Shown: positions 1 to 7,775 of the stretch, in pieces
How positions within the stretch are numbered: position 1 is the stretch's first letter
Layout: each line of letters opens with the position of its first letter
Assembly (NCBI GenBank): GCA_934454145.1
Contig: CAKSFT010000002.1
Location: 215,690-279,689 of the forward strand
Reading direction: 5' to 3'
DNA length: 64,000 bases
Origin: an uncultured Clostridia bacterium
GTDB lineage: Bacteria > Bacillota > Clostridia > UBA1381
Program-made: the position numbers and the translations under genes
The notes under the pieces: model-generated
The model's database searches: none
What the model was told of the DNA's origin: nothing
What the model saw: the letters and a program-made list of their open reading frames with translations, nothing else

Positions 1-150
1 TCTCCGTCGGATTCAATTGCCCGTAAAAACTTCCCCGCTTTGACGGGTGGCGCATATGGGCAAAAAAATCTCTTATCATTTCTTGCCCTGCGGATAAGAG
101 AAATTTCATTACTGTTTGTGCCGGTGCAGGGCGGCGGAATGGAGATTTTT

Positions 151-1356
151 ATGAAATTTACTGACCAGAAATTTATTCCGGTTCTTTTTGGGAACGATAT
201 AAATGTATACAGCGTGGCACGTGCGTTTTATGAAAAATACAAGGTCCGCTCCAAGGTTTTCGGCAAGGCGCTGTTCGGGCCGTGCTATAAAAGCAAAATG
301 ATAGATTTCACCGAGATTGCAGACATTGACACCCCCGAGATTTTGCTTGAAGTGCTGAACTCTTATGCAAAAGAGCATGCACAGAAGAGGATAATCGCAA
401 TAGGCTGCGGGGACAACTATGTGAAGTGTATCGCAACGTCAAAAGAAGCCCTGAGGGCAAATGTCATTGCGCCTTATTCCGACTATGATTTTCTTGAGAA
501 TCTGATGGATAAGGAAAAGTTTTATGCCCTGCTTGAAAAACATGGTATAGAATTCCCGGCGACATGCATCGCAACCGCGCTGAGCCGCGACGAGATAAAT
601 GTGCACTTTGAGCCGCCGTATATCCTGAAGCCGGCAAACCAGGTGGAATATTATAAGCACAAATTTGACGGACAGAAGAAGGTTTTCAAGCTTGACTCGC
701 TTGACGAACTGAAGAAAACCCTGAGAAAGGTGTACAATGCAGGATATACAGACCACATGATTATACAGGAATTTATCCCGGGGGACGACACATTTATGCG
801 TGTTTTGACCTGTTATTCCGACAGGAACGCAAAGGTCAAAATGATGTGTCTGGGGCATGTGCTTTTGGAGGAGCACACGCCGTACGGCATAGGCAATCAT
901 GCAGTTATCATAACGGAATATGACGCAAAGCTTATGGAAAGCTTTAAGGATTTGCTGGAGAGTATAGGCTATGTCGGGTTTTCGAACTTTGACATAAAAT
1001 ATGACAGCCGTGACAATAAGTATAAAGCTTTTGAGATAAATACGCGCCAGGGACGGAGCAATTTTTATGTCACCGGCTCGGGGCACAACATTGCGGAACT
1101 GATTGTAAACGAATATATCCTTGGAGAACAGCTTGACGAGGATATCGCGAGGAATGAATATCTGTGGATGGTTGTCCCAAAGGGTGTTGCGTTTAAGTAT
1201 GCACCGGCATATAAAAGCAGAATGAAGCGGCTTATACGCGACAAAAAATATGTAAATCCGCTGTTCTTCAAAGAGGACAACGACATTGAAAGACGTCTGA
1301 GGCTTTGCAAATCACAGTTGGGACACTTTGTAAAATATCATAAATACATGAAATAA
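151..1356 (+). CDS. ATP-grasp carboxylate-amine ligase, D-aspartate ligase-like
   Basis: A 401-residue ATP-grasp enzyme resembling the D-aspartate ligases (Asl type) that attach D-Asp to the lysine side chain of the peptidoglycan stem. The N-terminal pre-ATP-grasp part carries IAIGCGDNY. The ATP-grasp core follows, with ILKPAN (nucleotide-binding lysine), the IIQEFIPGDD adenine/ribose contact strand, and a metal-binding end (FDIKYD, FEINTRQGRSN). I chose ATG 151 rather than the upstream in-frame start because a TGGAG box lies six bases before it and homology begins there. The next gene is an aspartate/glutamate racemase, which would supply D-Asp, so the D-Asp assignment rests on both fold and neighbour. 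Other COG3919-type carboxylate-amine ligases remain possible. Its stop codon lies within the target duplication of a repeat element that separates it from the racemase. Confidence 0.75.
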   Translation: MKFTDQKFIPVLFGNDINVYSVARAFYEKYKVRSKVFGKALFGPCYKSKMIDFTEIADIDTPEILLEVLNSYAKEHAQKRIIAIGCGDNYVKCIATSKEALRANVIAPYSDYDFLENLMDKEKFYALLEKHGIEFPATCIATALSRDEINVHFEPPYILKPANQVEYYKHKFDGQKKVFKLDSLDELKKTLRKVYNAGYTDHMIIQEFIPGDDTFMRVLTCYSDRNAKVKMMCLGHVLLEEHTPYGIGNHAVIITEYDAKLMESFKDLLESIGYVGFSNFDIKYDSRDNKYKAFEINTRQGRSNFYVTGSGHNIAELIVNEYILGEQLDEDIARNEYLWMVVPKGVAFKYAPAYKSRMKRLIRDKKYVNPLFFKEDNDIERRLRLCKSQLGHFVKYHKYMK

Positions 1357-1362
1357 TACAAA

Positions 1363-1578
1363 TAGGTAATTGTAAAACTAACGTTTTCCAATTAAAATGC
1401 TTGGGTAGGAATAAAAAGTTCCGGCCGATTTTAATTTTACGGCAGGTTGAAACTTTTTATTTCAGCCAAAAATGATGCACATGTCGTCATTTTTGATTAT
1501 CGGTCAGAGGTTGGCACCCCCGATACCCCCGCAAAGATGCGGTGGCTAATTGTAAAATTTATATTTTACAATTACCTA
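1363..1578 (+). repeat. Dispersed structured repeat element, copy 1
   Basis: A ~216-bp non-coding element starting TAGGTAATTGTAAAAC and ending TTTTACAATTACCTA, so its ends are inverted repeats. It is flanked by near-identical 11-bp direct repeats, AATAATACAAA on the left (1352-1362) and AATAATATAAA on the right (1579-1589). Internally it holds several hairpin-capable segments, including ATAAAAAGTT/AACTTTTTAT and AAAAATGATG/CGTCATTTTT. Copies 2 and 3 are at 12516 and 61587. It encodes no protein I can support. It fills the gap before the racemase gene, ending 40 nt before that start codon. Confidence 0.85.
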
Positions 1579-1618
1579 AATAATATAAAAAAAGCACTAA
1601 GGCAGAAGGGAGATTTTT

Positions 1619-2317
1619 ATGGGCAAACTGGGCATACTTGGGGGCATGGGGCCTTTGGCGACACAGCTTTTGTACAAGATGATTATAGAAAACACAGACG
1701 CGTCATGCGACCAGGAGCATATCGACATGATAATTCTGAGTCATGCAAAAATCCCCGACAGGACGGCGGCGATAAAGAGCGGAAACACAAAGGAAGTTTT
1801 TCACGCGCTTTTGGATGATATATTTATGCTGGAGAAAAACGGCTGTACGGCTGTCGCAATCCCGTGCAACACATCGCATTATTTTTATCACGCACTTCAG
1901 GCGGAAGCGGATATACCGATAATAAACATGGTGCGTTCGGCAATTGAGGACGTGAAAAAAACACGGCCGCAGGCAAAAAAAATAGGAATATTGGCGACAG
2001 ACGGCACGGTTTTTTCTGACATATACCGCAAGGAATGTAATGAACTGGGGCTGGAGGCGGTATACCCGGACAAGGACGTGCAAAAGCTTGTGATGGACAT
2101 AATATATAACCAGATAAAAGTGGGGAAAAAGGGAAACACGGCGGATTTTGCCGTGATAGACCGCCATCTGAAGGAGTCGGGCTGTGACGGGGCTGTGCTT
2201 GCGTGCACAGAACTCTCGTGTTACAGAGAAAACAACGGTTTGTCTTCGTTTTACACCGATGCAATGGAAAGTCTTTGCAAAAGGGCCATTGTCATGTGCG
2301 GAGGCAAGCTGAAATAA
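1619..2317 (+). CDS. Aspartate/glutamate racemase family protein
   Basis: A 232-residue PLP-independent amino-acid racemase. The start MGKLGILGGMGP and the two catalytic cysteines, C83 in PCNTSH and C196 in ACTELS, are the hallmarks of the aspartate/glutamate racemase family. In that family the two cysteines act as acid/base pair to invert the alpha carbon. The start at 1619 follows a GAAGGGAG ribosome site. Because it sits directly after an Asl-like D-aspartate ligase, the likely product is D-aspartate for the cell wall. Glutamate cannot be excluded from sequence. The DNA upstream is a repeat element, so expression could depend on read-through or on that element. Confidence 0.85.
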   Translation: MGKLGILGGMGPLATQLLYKMIIENTDASCDQEHIDMIILSHAKIPDRTAAIKSGNTKEVFHALLDDIFMLEKNGCTAVAIPCNTSHYFYHALQAEADIPIINMVRSAIEDVKKTRPQAKKIGILATDGTVFSDIYRKECNELGLEAVYPDKDVQKLVMDIIYNQIKVGKKGNTADFAVIDRHLKESGCDGAVLACTELSCYRENNGLSSFYTDAMESLCKRAIVMCGGKLK

Positions 2318-2403
2318 TATCTTATACGCCTTATCCCGTCCGCGGTAAGGCGCAGTGTTTTTTAAAACCTAATTTTGCGGACGGAAAGGCTTTGATTTTT
2401 CAA

Positions 2404-4761
2404 ATGAAATACCATTTGTCGGACTATGTGAAGCTTTTGGAGGATAACGGGCTCCTTATATCTGCAAAGATTTCGGCTGACCCGGAAATTTCAGATGTTT
2501 CATATAATTCAAAACAGGTTGGCGGGGGTACGCTTTTTATCTGTAAAGGTTCGCATTTTAAAGAGGAATATCTGACTTCTGCTGTGGAACAGGGGGCGGT
2601 GTGCTATATTTCCGAGGAGGAAAAAAGCGCGGAGTGTGATTTTTTGCTGGTGAATGACATCAGAAAAAGCACCGCGCTTGTCGCGGACATGTTTTATGGT
2701 CAGGTTTGGAAAAAGCTGAACCTGACGGGCATCACCGGCACAAAGGGAAAGTCAACAACGGCGTATTTTATAAAGTATATACTGGACGAATACCTTGCAT
2801 CGGAGAAAAAAAGTCTGAGCGCGATAATTTCTTCCATTGACACCTATGACGGAGTGACAAACACGGAGTCGCGCCTGACCACGCCGGAGCCTATAGAGCT
2901 GCACAGGCATTTTAAGAATGCTGTGGACTCAAACATTGAATATCTGACAATGGAGGTTTCGTCACAAGCGCTGAAATATCACAGGGTGACGGGCGTGACA
3001 TTTGACGTGGGGTGTTTCCTGAATATTGGCGAGGATCATATAAGCGATATTGAGCACCCGGATTTTGAGGATTACTTTTCCTCAAAGCTGAAAATCTTTG
3101 CACAAAGCAGATATGCATGTGTGTGCCTTGACTCGATGTACCCCGAAAGGATACTTGCGGCAGCGCAGACTTGTGAAAAAGTTATCACTTTTTCCACCCA
3201 AGACGAGAGCGCAGATGTATATGCATATGACATCAGGAAAAAGGGACATGATACGTCTTTTATGGTGCGCATGCCCGGATATGAGGGCGAGTTTGTGCTG
3301 ACGATTCCGGGGCTTTTCAATGTGCAGAATGCCCTGGCGGCGATAAGCGTTTGTTATCTTTACGGCATACCGGCGGAATGTATGTATGTGGGGCTGATGA
3401 AAGCAAGGTCGTCGGGCAGAATGGAAGTATATTCCAATTCTGACAGCAAAATCATAGTGATAGTGGACTATGCCCACAACAAAATGAGTTTTGAAACCCT
3501 GTTTAACTCGGTGAGAAAAGAATTCCCCGGGAGAAAAATTTCCATTGTATTTGGCTGCCCGGGCAAAAAGGCGATTATGCGGCGGCGCGATTTGGGCACC
3601 GCGGCAGGAAAATATGCCGACAAGGTGTATATAACCGAGGAGGACTTTGGGGAAGAGCCTTTGATGAAGATATGCAGTGAAATTGCTGATTTTGTGAAAC
3701 AGCAGGACTGCCCCTATGAGATTATCCCAGACCGCGGCGACGCAATCAAAAAGGCAATCGCGGACACAGACGAGCAGAGCGTTATACTTGTCACCGGGAA
3801 GGGCAACGAAACGCGCCTCAAAAGGGGAAATGTCTATGAACCGTGTCTGACAGATGTTGAATATACAAAAAAATATCTGAAAGAATATGATGTTTTGCAC
3901 AACATAGATTCGGCAGAAAAGATAAGCAGTTTTCGGGATATTTTGCCGGCTTTGAGGAAATTGTGCAACAAAAACATATTGATAAAACTTGGCGGAAGTA
4001 TAATGGAGGACAATGCGCTTTTGAAAAATGTCTTTGACGACATTGCACTGATGAACACACTTGGCGCAAGGATTGTTGTCGTGCACGGCGGCGGCAAGAA
4101 AATATCGGCAGAGCTTGCACGGCGCGGCATTGAAAGCAGATTTGTAAACGGATACCGTGTCACGGGGGAGGATTCTGTAGAAACCATAGAAATGGTTTTG
4201 AGCGGCAATGTAAACAAACGGATTGTACAGGAACTTCAAAACGATAACGTAAACGCAATCGGGCTTTCCGGCAAAGACGCCGGGCTGATATGCGCAAAGA
4301 AAAAGGTAATCCCCGGTGCGGACATAGGCTTTGCGGGGGAAATTACGGGGGTAAACCCAGCGGTTGTTTCTCTGCTTCTCGATAACGGATATCTCCCGGT
4401 AATCTCGCCTGTTTCTGCGGACACACAGGGGAAAACGCTGAATATAAACGCAGACGACGCTGCATTGGCTGTCGCGGAAAGCCTGAAAGTGGACACGCTT
4501 GTTTTCATAACAGATGTGGACGGGATATTGCTTGACGTGCACAATGACAAGACCGTTGTGAACTATGTGGATATAAAACAGGCGGAGGAGCTGATTGAAA
4601 AGGGTTTCATTGACGGCGGAATGCTGCCGAAACTGAAATCATGTGTGGAATCAATCAGAAACGGCGTAAATGAGGTGGTTATTCTGAACGGAAAGGTAAA
4701 ATATAACCTTGTTTCCAATTTTATCACCCCCAAAAAGATAGGCACAACCATAGGCAGATAG
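2404..4761 (+). CDS. MurE-like Mur ligase fused to acetylglutamate-kinase-like domain
   Basis: A 785-residue two-domain protein. Residues ~1-490 are a Mur ligase closest to MurE: N-terminal UDP-binding-like part (NSKQVGGGTLF), P-loop GITGTKGKST near residue 109, TTPEP, MEVSSQ, and VDYAHN before the C-terminal domain. The MurE meso-DAP signature DNPR is replaced by EEDFGEEP near residue 413, so it should not add meso-DAP by the usual recognition. Residues ~520-785 match ArgB-type amino acid kinases: NILIKLGGS, VVVHGGGKK, LSGKDAG, ITDVDGI. The fusion of a peptide ligase to a carboxylate kinase fold is unusual. The start is uncertain: ATG 2404 has AAAGG 14 nt upstream, and an in-frame TTG lies at 2392. 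Context (D-Asp ligase, racemase, transglycosylase) suggests envelope work rather than arginine synthesis; that is inference. Confidence 0.7.
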   Translation: MKYHLSDYVKLLEDNGLLISAKISADPEISDVSYNSKQVGGGTLFICKGSHFKEEYLTSAVEQGAVCYISEEEKSAECDFLLVNDIRKSTALVADMFYGQVWKKLNLTGITGTKGKSTTAYFIKYILDEYLASEKKSLSAIISSIDTYDGVTNTESRLTTPEPIELHRHFKNAVDSNIEYLTMEVSSQALKYHRVTGVTFDVGCFLNIGEDHISDIEHPDFEDYFSSKLKIFAQSRYACVCLDSMYPERILAAAQTCEKVITFSTQDESADVYAYDIRKKGHDTSFMVRMPGYEGEFVLTIPGLFNVQNALAAISVCYLYGIPAECMYVGLMKARSSGRMEVYSNSDSKIIVIVDYAHNKMSFETLFNSVRKEFPGRKISIVFGCPGKKAIMRRRDLGTAAGKYADKVYITEEDFGEEPLMKICSEIADFVKQQDCPYEIIPDRGDAIKKAIADTDEQSVILVTGKGNETRLKRGNVYEPCLTDVEYTKKYLKEYDVLHNIDSAEKISSFRDILPALRKLCNKNILIKLGGSIMEDNALLKNVFDDIALMNTLGARIVVVHGGGKKISAELARRGIESRFVNGYRVTGEDSVETIEMVLSGNVNKRIVQELQNDNVNAIGLSGKDAGLICAKKKVIPGADIGFAGEITGVNPAVVSLLLDNGYLPVISPVSADTQGKTLNINADDAALAVAESLKVDTLVFITDVDGILLDVHNDKTVVNYVDIKQAEELIEKGFIDGGMLPKLKSCVESIRNGVNEVVILNGKVKYNLVSNFITPKKIGTTIGR

Positions 4762-4802
4762 GCACTTAATATTTTCTTAAGAAAAATTTAAGGCAAATTG
4801 TA

Positions 4803-4831
4803 TTGCAGTAAAAAGGCAAATGATATATAAT
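4803..4831 (+). promoter_or_regulatory. Sigma-A-type promoter for the transglycosylase gene
   Basis: TTGCAG (4803-4808), a 17-nt spacer and TATAAT (4826-4831). It lies in the gap after the Mur ligase fusion and before the transglycosylase, so that gene can be transcribed on its own. Confidence 0.6.
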
Positions 4832-4841
4832 GTCATAAACG

Positions 4842-4872
4842 GTTAATTGTAAAATTTAAATTTTACAATTAC
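4842..4872. repeat. Solo terminal palindrome related to the dispersed element
   Basis: A perfect palindrome, TAATTGTAAAATTT joined to AAATTTTACAATTA, in the 5' leader of the transglycosylase gene, ending about 33 nt before its start. The same TAATTGTAAAATTT/ATTTTACAATTA palindrome forms the 3' end of the ~216-bp element at 1363, with a variant in the copy at 61587. This may be a deletion derivative or a short relative. No clear target duplication is visible. Confidence 0.55.
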
Positions 4873-4904
4873 AAAAAATGCCATAAGGAAAGGTGGGTGT
4901 GCCC

Positions 4905-5585
4905 ATGAAAAAACTTTTGAAATTTTTGATGCTGGTGATTCTGGCGGCGGCAGGGGTTCTTGCATATCAGGGATATGACAAGTATTCGTCAGCACTGAAA
5001 AATGCTCCGCTTGCCGAAAAAACAGCCGAAATCAGGGCACAGGAGAACTATACCCCCATTGACGAACTCCCCAAAACATTTGTCAATGCCATGGTGGCAG
5101 TGGAGGACAGGCGGTTTTTCCGCCACCGCGGATTTGATGCCAGGGGGACGGCGCGTGCAATAGTGACCGACATAAGGACAAGATCCCTTGCAGAAGGGGG
5201 GAGCACAATAACCCAACAGTTGGCAAAGAACATATACTTTCCCCTGGACGATTCGCCGGCGCGCAAAATTGCGGAAATATTTATGGCATTGAAAATTGAA
5301 AGCGAATATTCAAAAAGCGATATTTTGGAGTTGTATTTTAATGTAATATATTATGGGAAGGGTTGTTATTGCATATATGATGCGGCACAGGAATATTTCG
5401 GGAAAAAACCGTCAGAGCTGACAGATTATGAATCGACAATGCTTGCCGGACTGCCGAATGCACCGTCGGTGCTGTCTGCCGCCCCGGAACGCGCAGCGGA
5501 GCGCCAAAAAAAGGTTTTGAAAAGCATGGTGCGCACAGGGTATATAACGGAGTCGGAGATGAACAAAATCCTGAACGAAGGATAA
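4905..5585 (+). CDS. Monofunctional peptidoglycan transglycosylase (GT51)
   Basis: A 226-residue membrane-anchored glycosyltransferase that polymerises lipid II into glycan strands. One N-terminal membrane segment (residues ~4-21) is followed by the GT51 catalytic domain. The catalytic glutamate is E67 in VEDRRFFRHRGFD, and the second conserved block is EGGSTITQQLAKN. NVIYYGKG and the later LAGLPNAPS block also fit the family. No transpeptidase domain follows, so this is an MtgA-like stand-alone enzyme. I prefer ATG 4905; in-frame GTG codons at 4893 and 4899 are alternatives close to the AAGGAAAGG box. It has its own promoter and a strong terminator, and closes the putative cell-wall cluster. 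Confidence 0.85.
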   Translation: MKKLLKFLMLVILAAAGVLAYQGYDKYSSALKNAPLAEKTAEIRAQENYTPIDELPKTFVNAMVAVEDRRFFRHRGFDARGTARAIVTDIRTRSLAEGGSTITQQLAKNIYFPLDDSPARKIAEIFMALKIESEYSKSDILELYFNVIYYGKGCYCIYDAAQEYFGKKPSELTDYESTMLAGLPNAPSVLSAAPERAAERQKKVLKSMVRTGYITESEMNKILNEG

Positions 5586-5603
5586 CATCCCACGCGTAAA
5601 AGC

Positions 5604-5641
5604 AAAGGAGCTGAAAAAATATGTTTTTCAGCTCCTTTTTG
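5604..5641 (+). terminator. Bidirectional intrinsic terminator
   Basis: A hairpin with arms AAAGGAGCTGAAAAA and TTTTTCAGCTCCTTT and a U-rich tail. It lies between the convergent transglycosylase (plus) and purB (minus) genes and can serve both. Confidence 0.8.
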
Positions 5642-5645
5642 GATT

Positions 5646-7076
5646 TTATACGTTTATTTCAATATCTATGCCCAGCAAATCCTTGTTTTGTTCCAATATC
5701 GGGTTTACCTCCTCGGTGAGGAAGTCATCAACCTGCTGAGGCGCGCGTCCTACATAAAGCTCCGGTTTCATGATTTCGTGCAATTCTTCCAGGGTTATGC
5801 CAAAACTTTTGTCGGCGGCGATGAGCTCGGGGAGATTGTTGTCCTTGCCCTCTGCCTTGACATTTTTTGCGGCCTCCATGGAATATATGCGTATTTTCTC
5901 GTGCAATTCCTGTCTGTCGCCGCCGCGTTTCACGGCGTCCATCATAATGTTTTCGGTTGCCATAAAGGGAATCTCACTCATAAATTGTTTGCGTATAACC
6001 TTTGGATACACGACAAGCCCGTCAACAACGTTTATATAAAGGCTCAGTATTGCATCGGTTGCCAGGAAGCCCTCCGGTATGCTGATTCTTTTGTTTGCAG
6101 AGTCATCCAGCGTCCTCTCAAACCATTGGGTTGAGGCTGTTATCGCCGGATTCAGCGCATTTACCAAGACGTACCTTGCAAGAGAGCCGATGCGCTCCGA
6201 GCGCATTGGATTACGCTTGTACGCCATTGCGGAAGAGCCTATCTGGTTTTTTTCAAAAGGTTCCTCAATCTGTTTCATATGTTGCAGGAGTCGGATATCG
6301 TTGGAAAATTTGTATGCGCTCTGCGCTATGGAACTCAGGATATTGCATATGCGCGAGTCAACCTTCCTGGGGTAAGTCTGTCCGCTTACGGCAAAGCATG
6401 ACTCATATCCCATTTTTTCTGCAATTTTTTTGTCCAGCTCGCGGCATTTTTCGTGGGAACCGTCAAAAAGCTCAAGAAAGCTTGCCTGTGTGCCGGTTGT
6501 GCCTTTGCAGCCCAAAAGCTTTGTCCGCGAAAGCTCAAATTCCACATCTTCCAAATCCATAAGCAAATCCTGCAGCCAAAGGCACGCCCTTTTGCCGACG
6601 GTGGTCGGCTGTGCCGGCTGGAAGTGGGTGAAAGCAAGAGTCGGCAGATTCTTGTTTTGGCCGGCAAAGTCCGCAAGGTTCTTGATAAGATTTATGAGTT
6701 TTTTTCTGATGAGAAGCAGAGCCTCGTGCATAATGATTATGTCGGTGTTGTCGCCCACATAACAGCTTGTTGCGCCAAGATGTATGATTGGCTTTGCCTT
6801 TGGGCACTGCACACCAAAGGCATACACATGGCTCATGACGTCGTGGCGAACCTTTTTTTCGCGCTCTTTTGCAACGTCATAGTTTATGTCATATATATGC
6901 GTTTCCATTTCCGCAATTTGTTCGTCGGTTATGTCCAGCCCGAGCTCCTGTTCGCTTTTTGCCAGTGCAATCCACAGCTTTCTCCATGTGGAAAATTTTT
7001 TGTCGGGAGAAAACAGATACTGCATTTCTTCCGAAGCATATCTTGTGTTGAGCGGATTTTCATAAGTGTTTTTCAT
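5646..7076 (-). CDS. purB: Adenylosuccinate lyase
   Basis: A 476-residue fumarase/aspartase-superfamily enzyme that releases fumarate from adenylosuccinate (last step to AMP) and from SAICAR in purine synthesis. The family signature is present as GSSAMAYKRNPMRSERI, with A where most members have P. TSCYVGDN and FTHFQPAQPTTVGKRA match the other conserved active-site blocks. Its length fits the long form of PurB. I chose ATG 7076 because AAAGGAC lies just upstream and homology begins at MKNTYENPLNTRY; an earlier in-frame ATG at 7109 has no site. It follows a small membrane-protein gene by 13 nt, probably co-transcribed, without any clear functional link. Confidence 0.95.
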   Translation of the reverse strand: MKNTYENPLNTRYASEEMQYLFSPDKKFSTWRKLWIALAKSEQELGLDITDEQIAEMETHIYDINYDVAKEREKKVRHDVMSHVYAFGVQCPKAKPIIHLGATSCYVGDNTDIIIMHEALLLIRKKLINLIKNLADFAGQNKNLPTLAFTHFQPAQPTTVGKRACLWLQDLLMDLEDVEFELSRTKLLGCKGTTGTQASFLELFDGSHEKCRELDKKIAEKMGYESCFAVSGQTYPRKVDSRICNILSSIAQSAYKFSNDIRLLQHMKQIEEPFEKNQIGSSAMAYKRNPMRSERIGSLARYVLVNALNPAITASTQWFERTLDDSANKRISIPEGFLATDAILSLYINVVDGLVVYPKVIRKQFMSEIPFMATENIMMDAVKRGGDRQELHEKIRIYSMEAAKNVKAEGKDNNLPELIAADKSFGITLEELHEIMKPELYVGRAPQQVDDFLTEEVNPILEQNKDLLGIDIEINV

Positions 7077-7089
7077 AGGTATTGTCCTT

Positions 7090-7641
7090 TCATACAGTTT
7101 GTTGTGCAAAATCAGATTGTTTGTCTGTTATTTTTTTGATTGCAGAATATATTTCATGCGGATTGTAGAAAACATTGTAGTTTATGTATCTTCCGTCGCG
7201 TAGGTAAAAGCCTATCTGACTGCTGTTGCAGGCGATTCTTTTGATATCGCTGTATCGTATATCAAAAAAGAAAAGCCCATTAAATTCGTTTAGGGATATC
7301 CCTTTTATGCCGTCTTGGTTTATTTCAAGGTATATTTCGGACATCTTGCGGCTATAGCTTGACACGGCGTACGGTGTGGAAATCAAAGATGTCAGTGCCG
7401 CAACAAGAGAAGTAAAGACAATGATGTTTCCGCACAGGCGGATTGTATCGCTGTCGTTGTCGCCGGACAGTACAGAGAGGACAAGACCCGTGATAAACAT
7501 TACAAAAGAAATAACAACAACTATCACATTTGAGTGAACGGTTTTGCAGTTGTGGCTGTTTATCAGGAGCGGTGTTGCCTTAAACACCCGTTTGCCGTTC
7601 TTCGGCAAACCCGGTAAATCCCGGGATAGGGTGGGCGGCAA
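7090..7641 (-). CDS. Hypothetical two-TM membrane protein, probable frameshift near the start
   Basis: A small protein with two hydrophobic segments in its N-terminal half (VIVVVISFVMFITGLVLSVL and IVFTSLVAALTSLIS) and a soluble C-terminal part (YLEINQDGIKGISL, IRYSDIKRI, FYLRDGRYINYNVFY) that looks like a PH-like/YcxB-type domain. I do not recognise the family with certainty. In this frame the only starts are TTG 7641 or later non-ATG codons without a ribosome site. By contrast ATG 7669, preceded by GAGGAAAA and a good promoter, opens the other frame and stops after 29 codons. Removing one base near 7607 would join the two frames. So the true gene is probably 7090-7669 with a one-base frameshift, either real or an assembly error. 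Confidence 0.55.
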   Translation of the reverse strand: MPPTLSRDLPGLPKNGKRVFKATPLLINSHNCKTVHSNVIVVVISFVMFITGLVLSVLSGDNDSDTIRLCGNIIVFTSLVAALTSLISTPYAVSSYSRKMSEIYLEINQDGIKGISLNEFNGLFFFDIRYSDIKRIACNSSQIGFYLRDGRYINYNVFYNPHEIYSAIKKITDKQSDFAQQTV

Positions 7642-7715
7642 GATAATCCGGTTTATTTTTGTTGTTCATATCAGAATTTTCCTCGGTTAAAATTTCATAA
7701 ATCAATACCTTCTTA

Positions 7716-7744
7716 ATTATAATATAAACTGCCAAAAAAATCAA
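7716..7744 (-). promoter_or_regulatory. Sigma-A-type promoter upstream of the membrane-protein/purB unit
   Basis: On the minus strand: TTGATT (7744-7739), 17-nt spacer, TATAAT (7721-7716). The predicted transcript starts about 40 nt before ATG 7669, which supports that ATG as the real start of the frameshifted gene. Confidence 0.6.
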
Positions 7745-7775
7745 TACCAAATTTTTGTCTGCCCCGGCGGGGGTG

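Noticed and set aside
1447..1818. Open frame running from the repeat element into the racemase gene
   Set aside because: It crosses the non-coding element and continues in the wrong frame of the racemase, so it is accidental.
2404..4761. Cyanophycin-synthetase-type assignment for the ATP-grasp plus Mur ligase pair
   Set aside because: Cyanophycin synthetase has both in one chain in a set order with a distinct N-terminal domain. Here they are separate genes with a racemase between, and the ATP-grasp protein resembles D-aspartate ligases.
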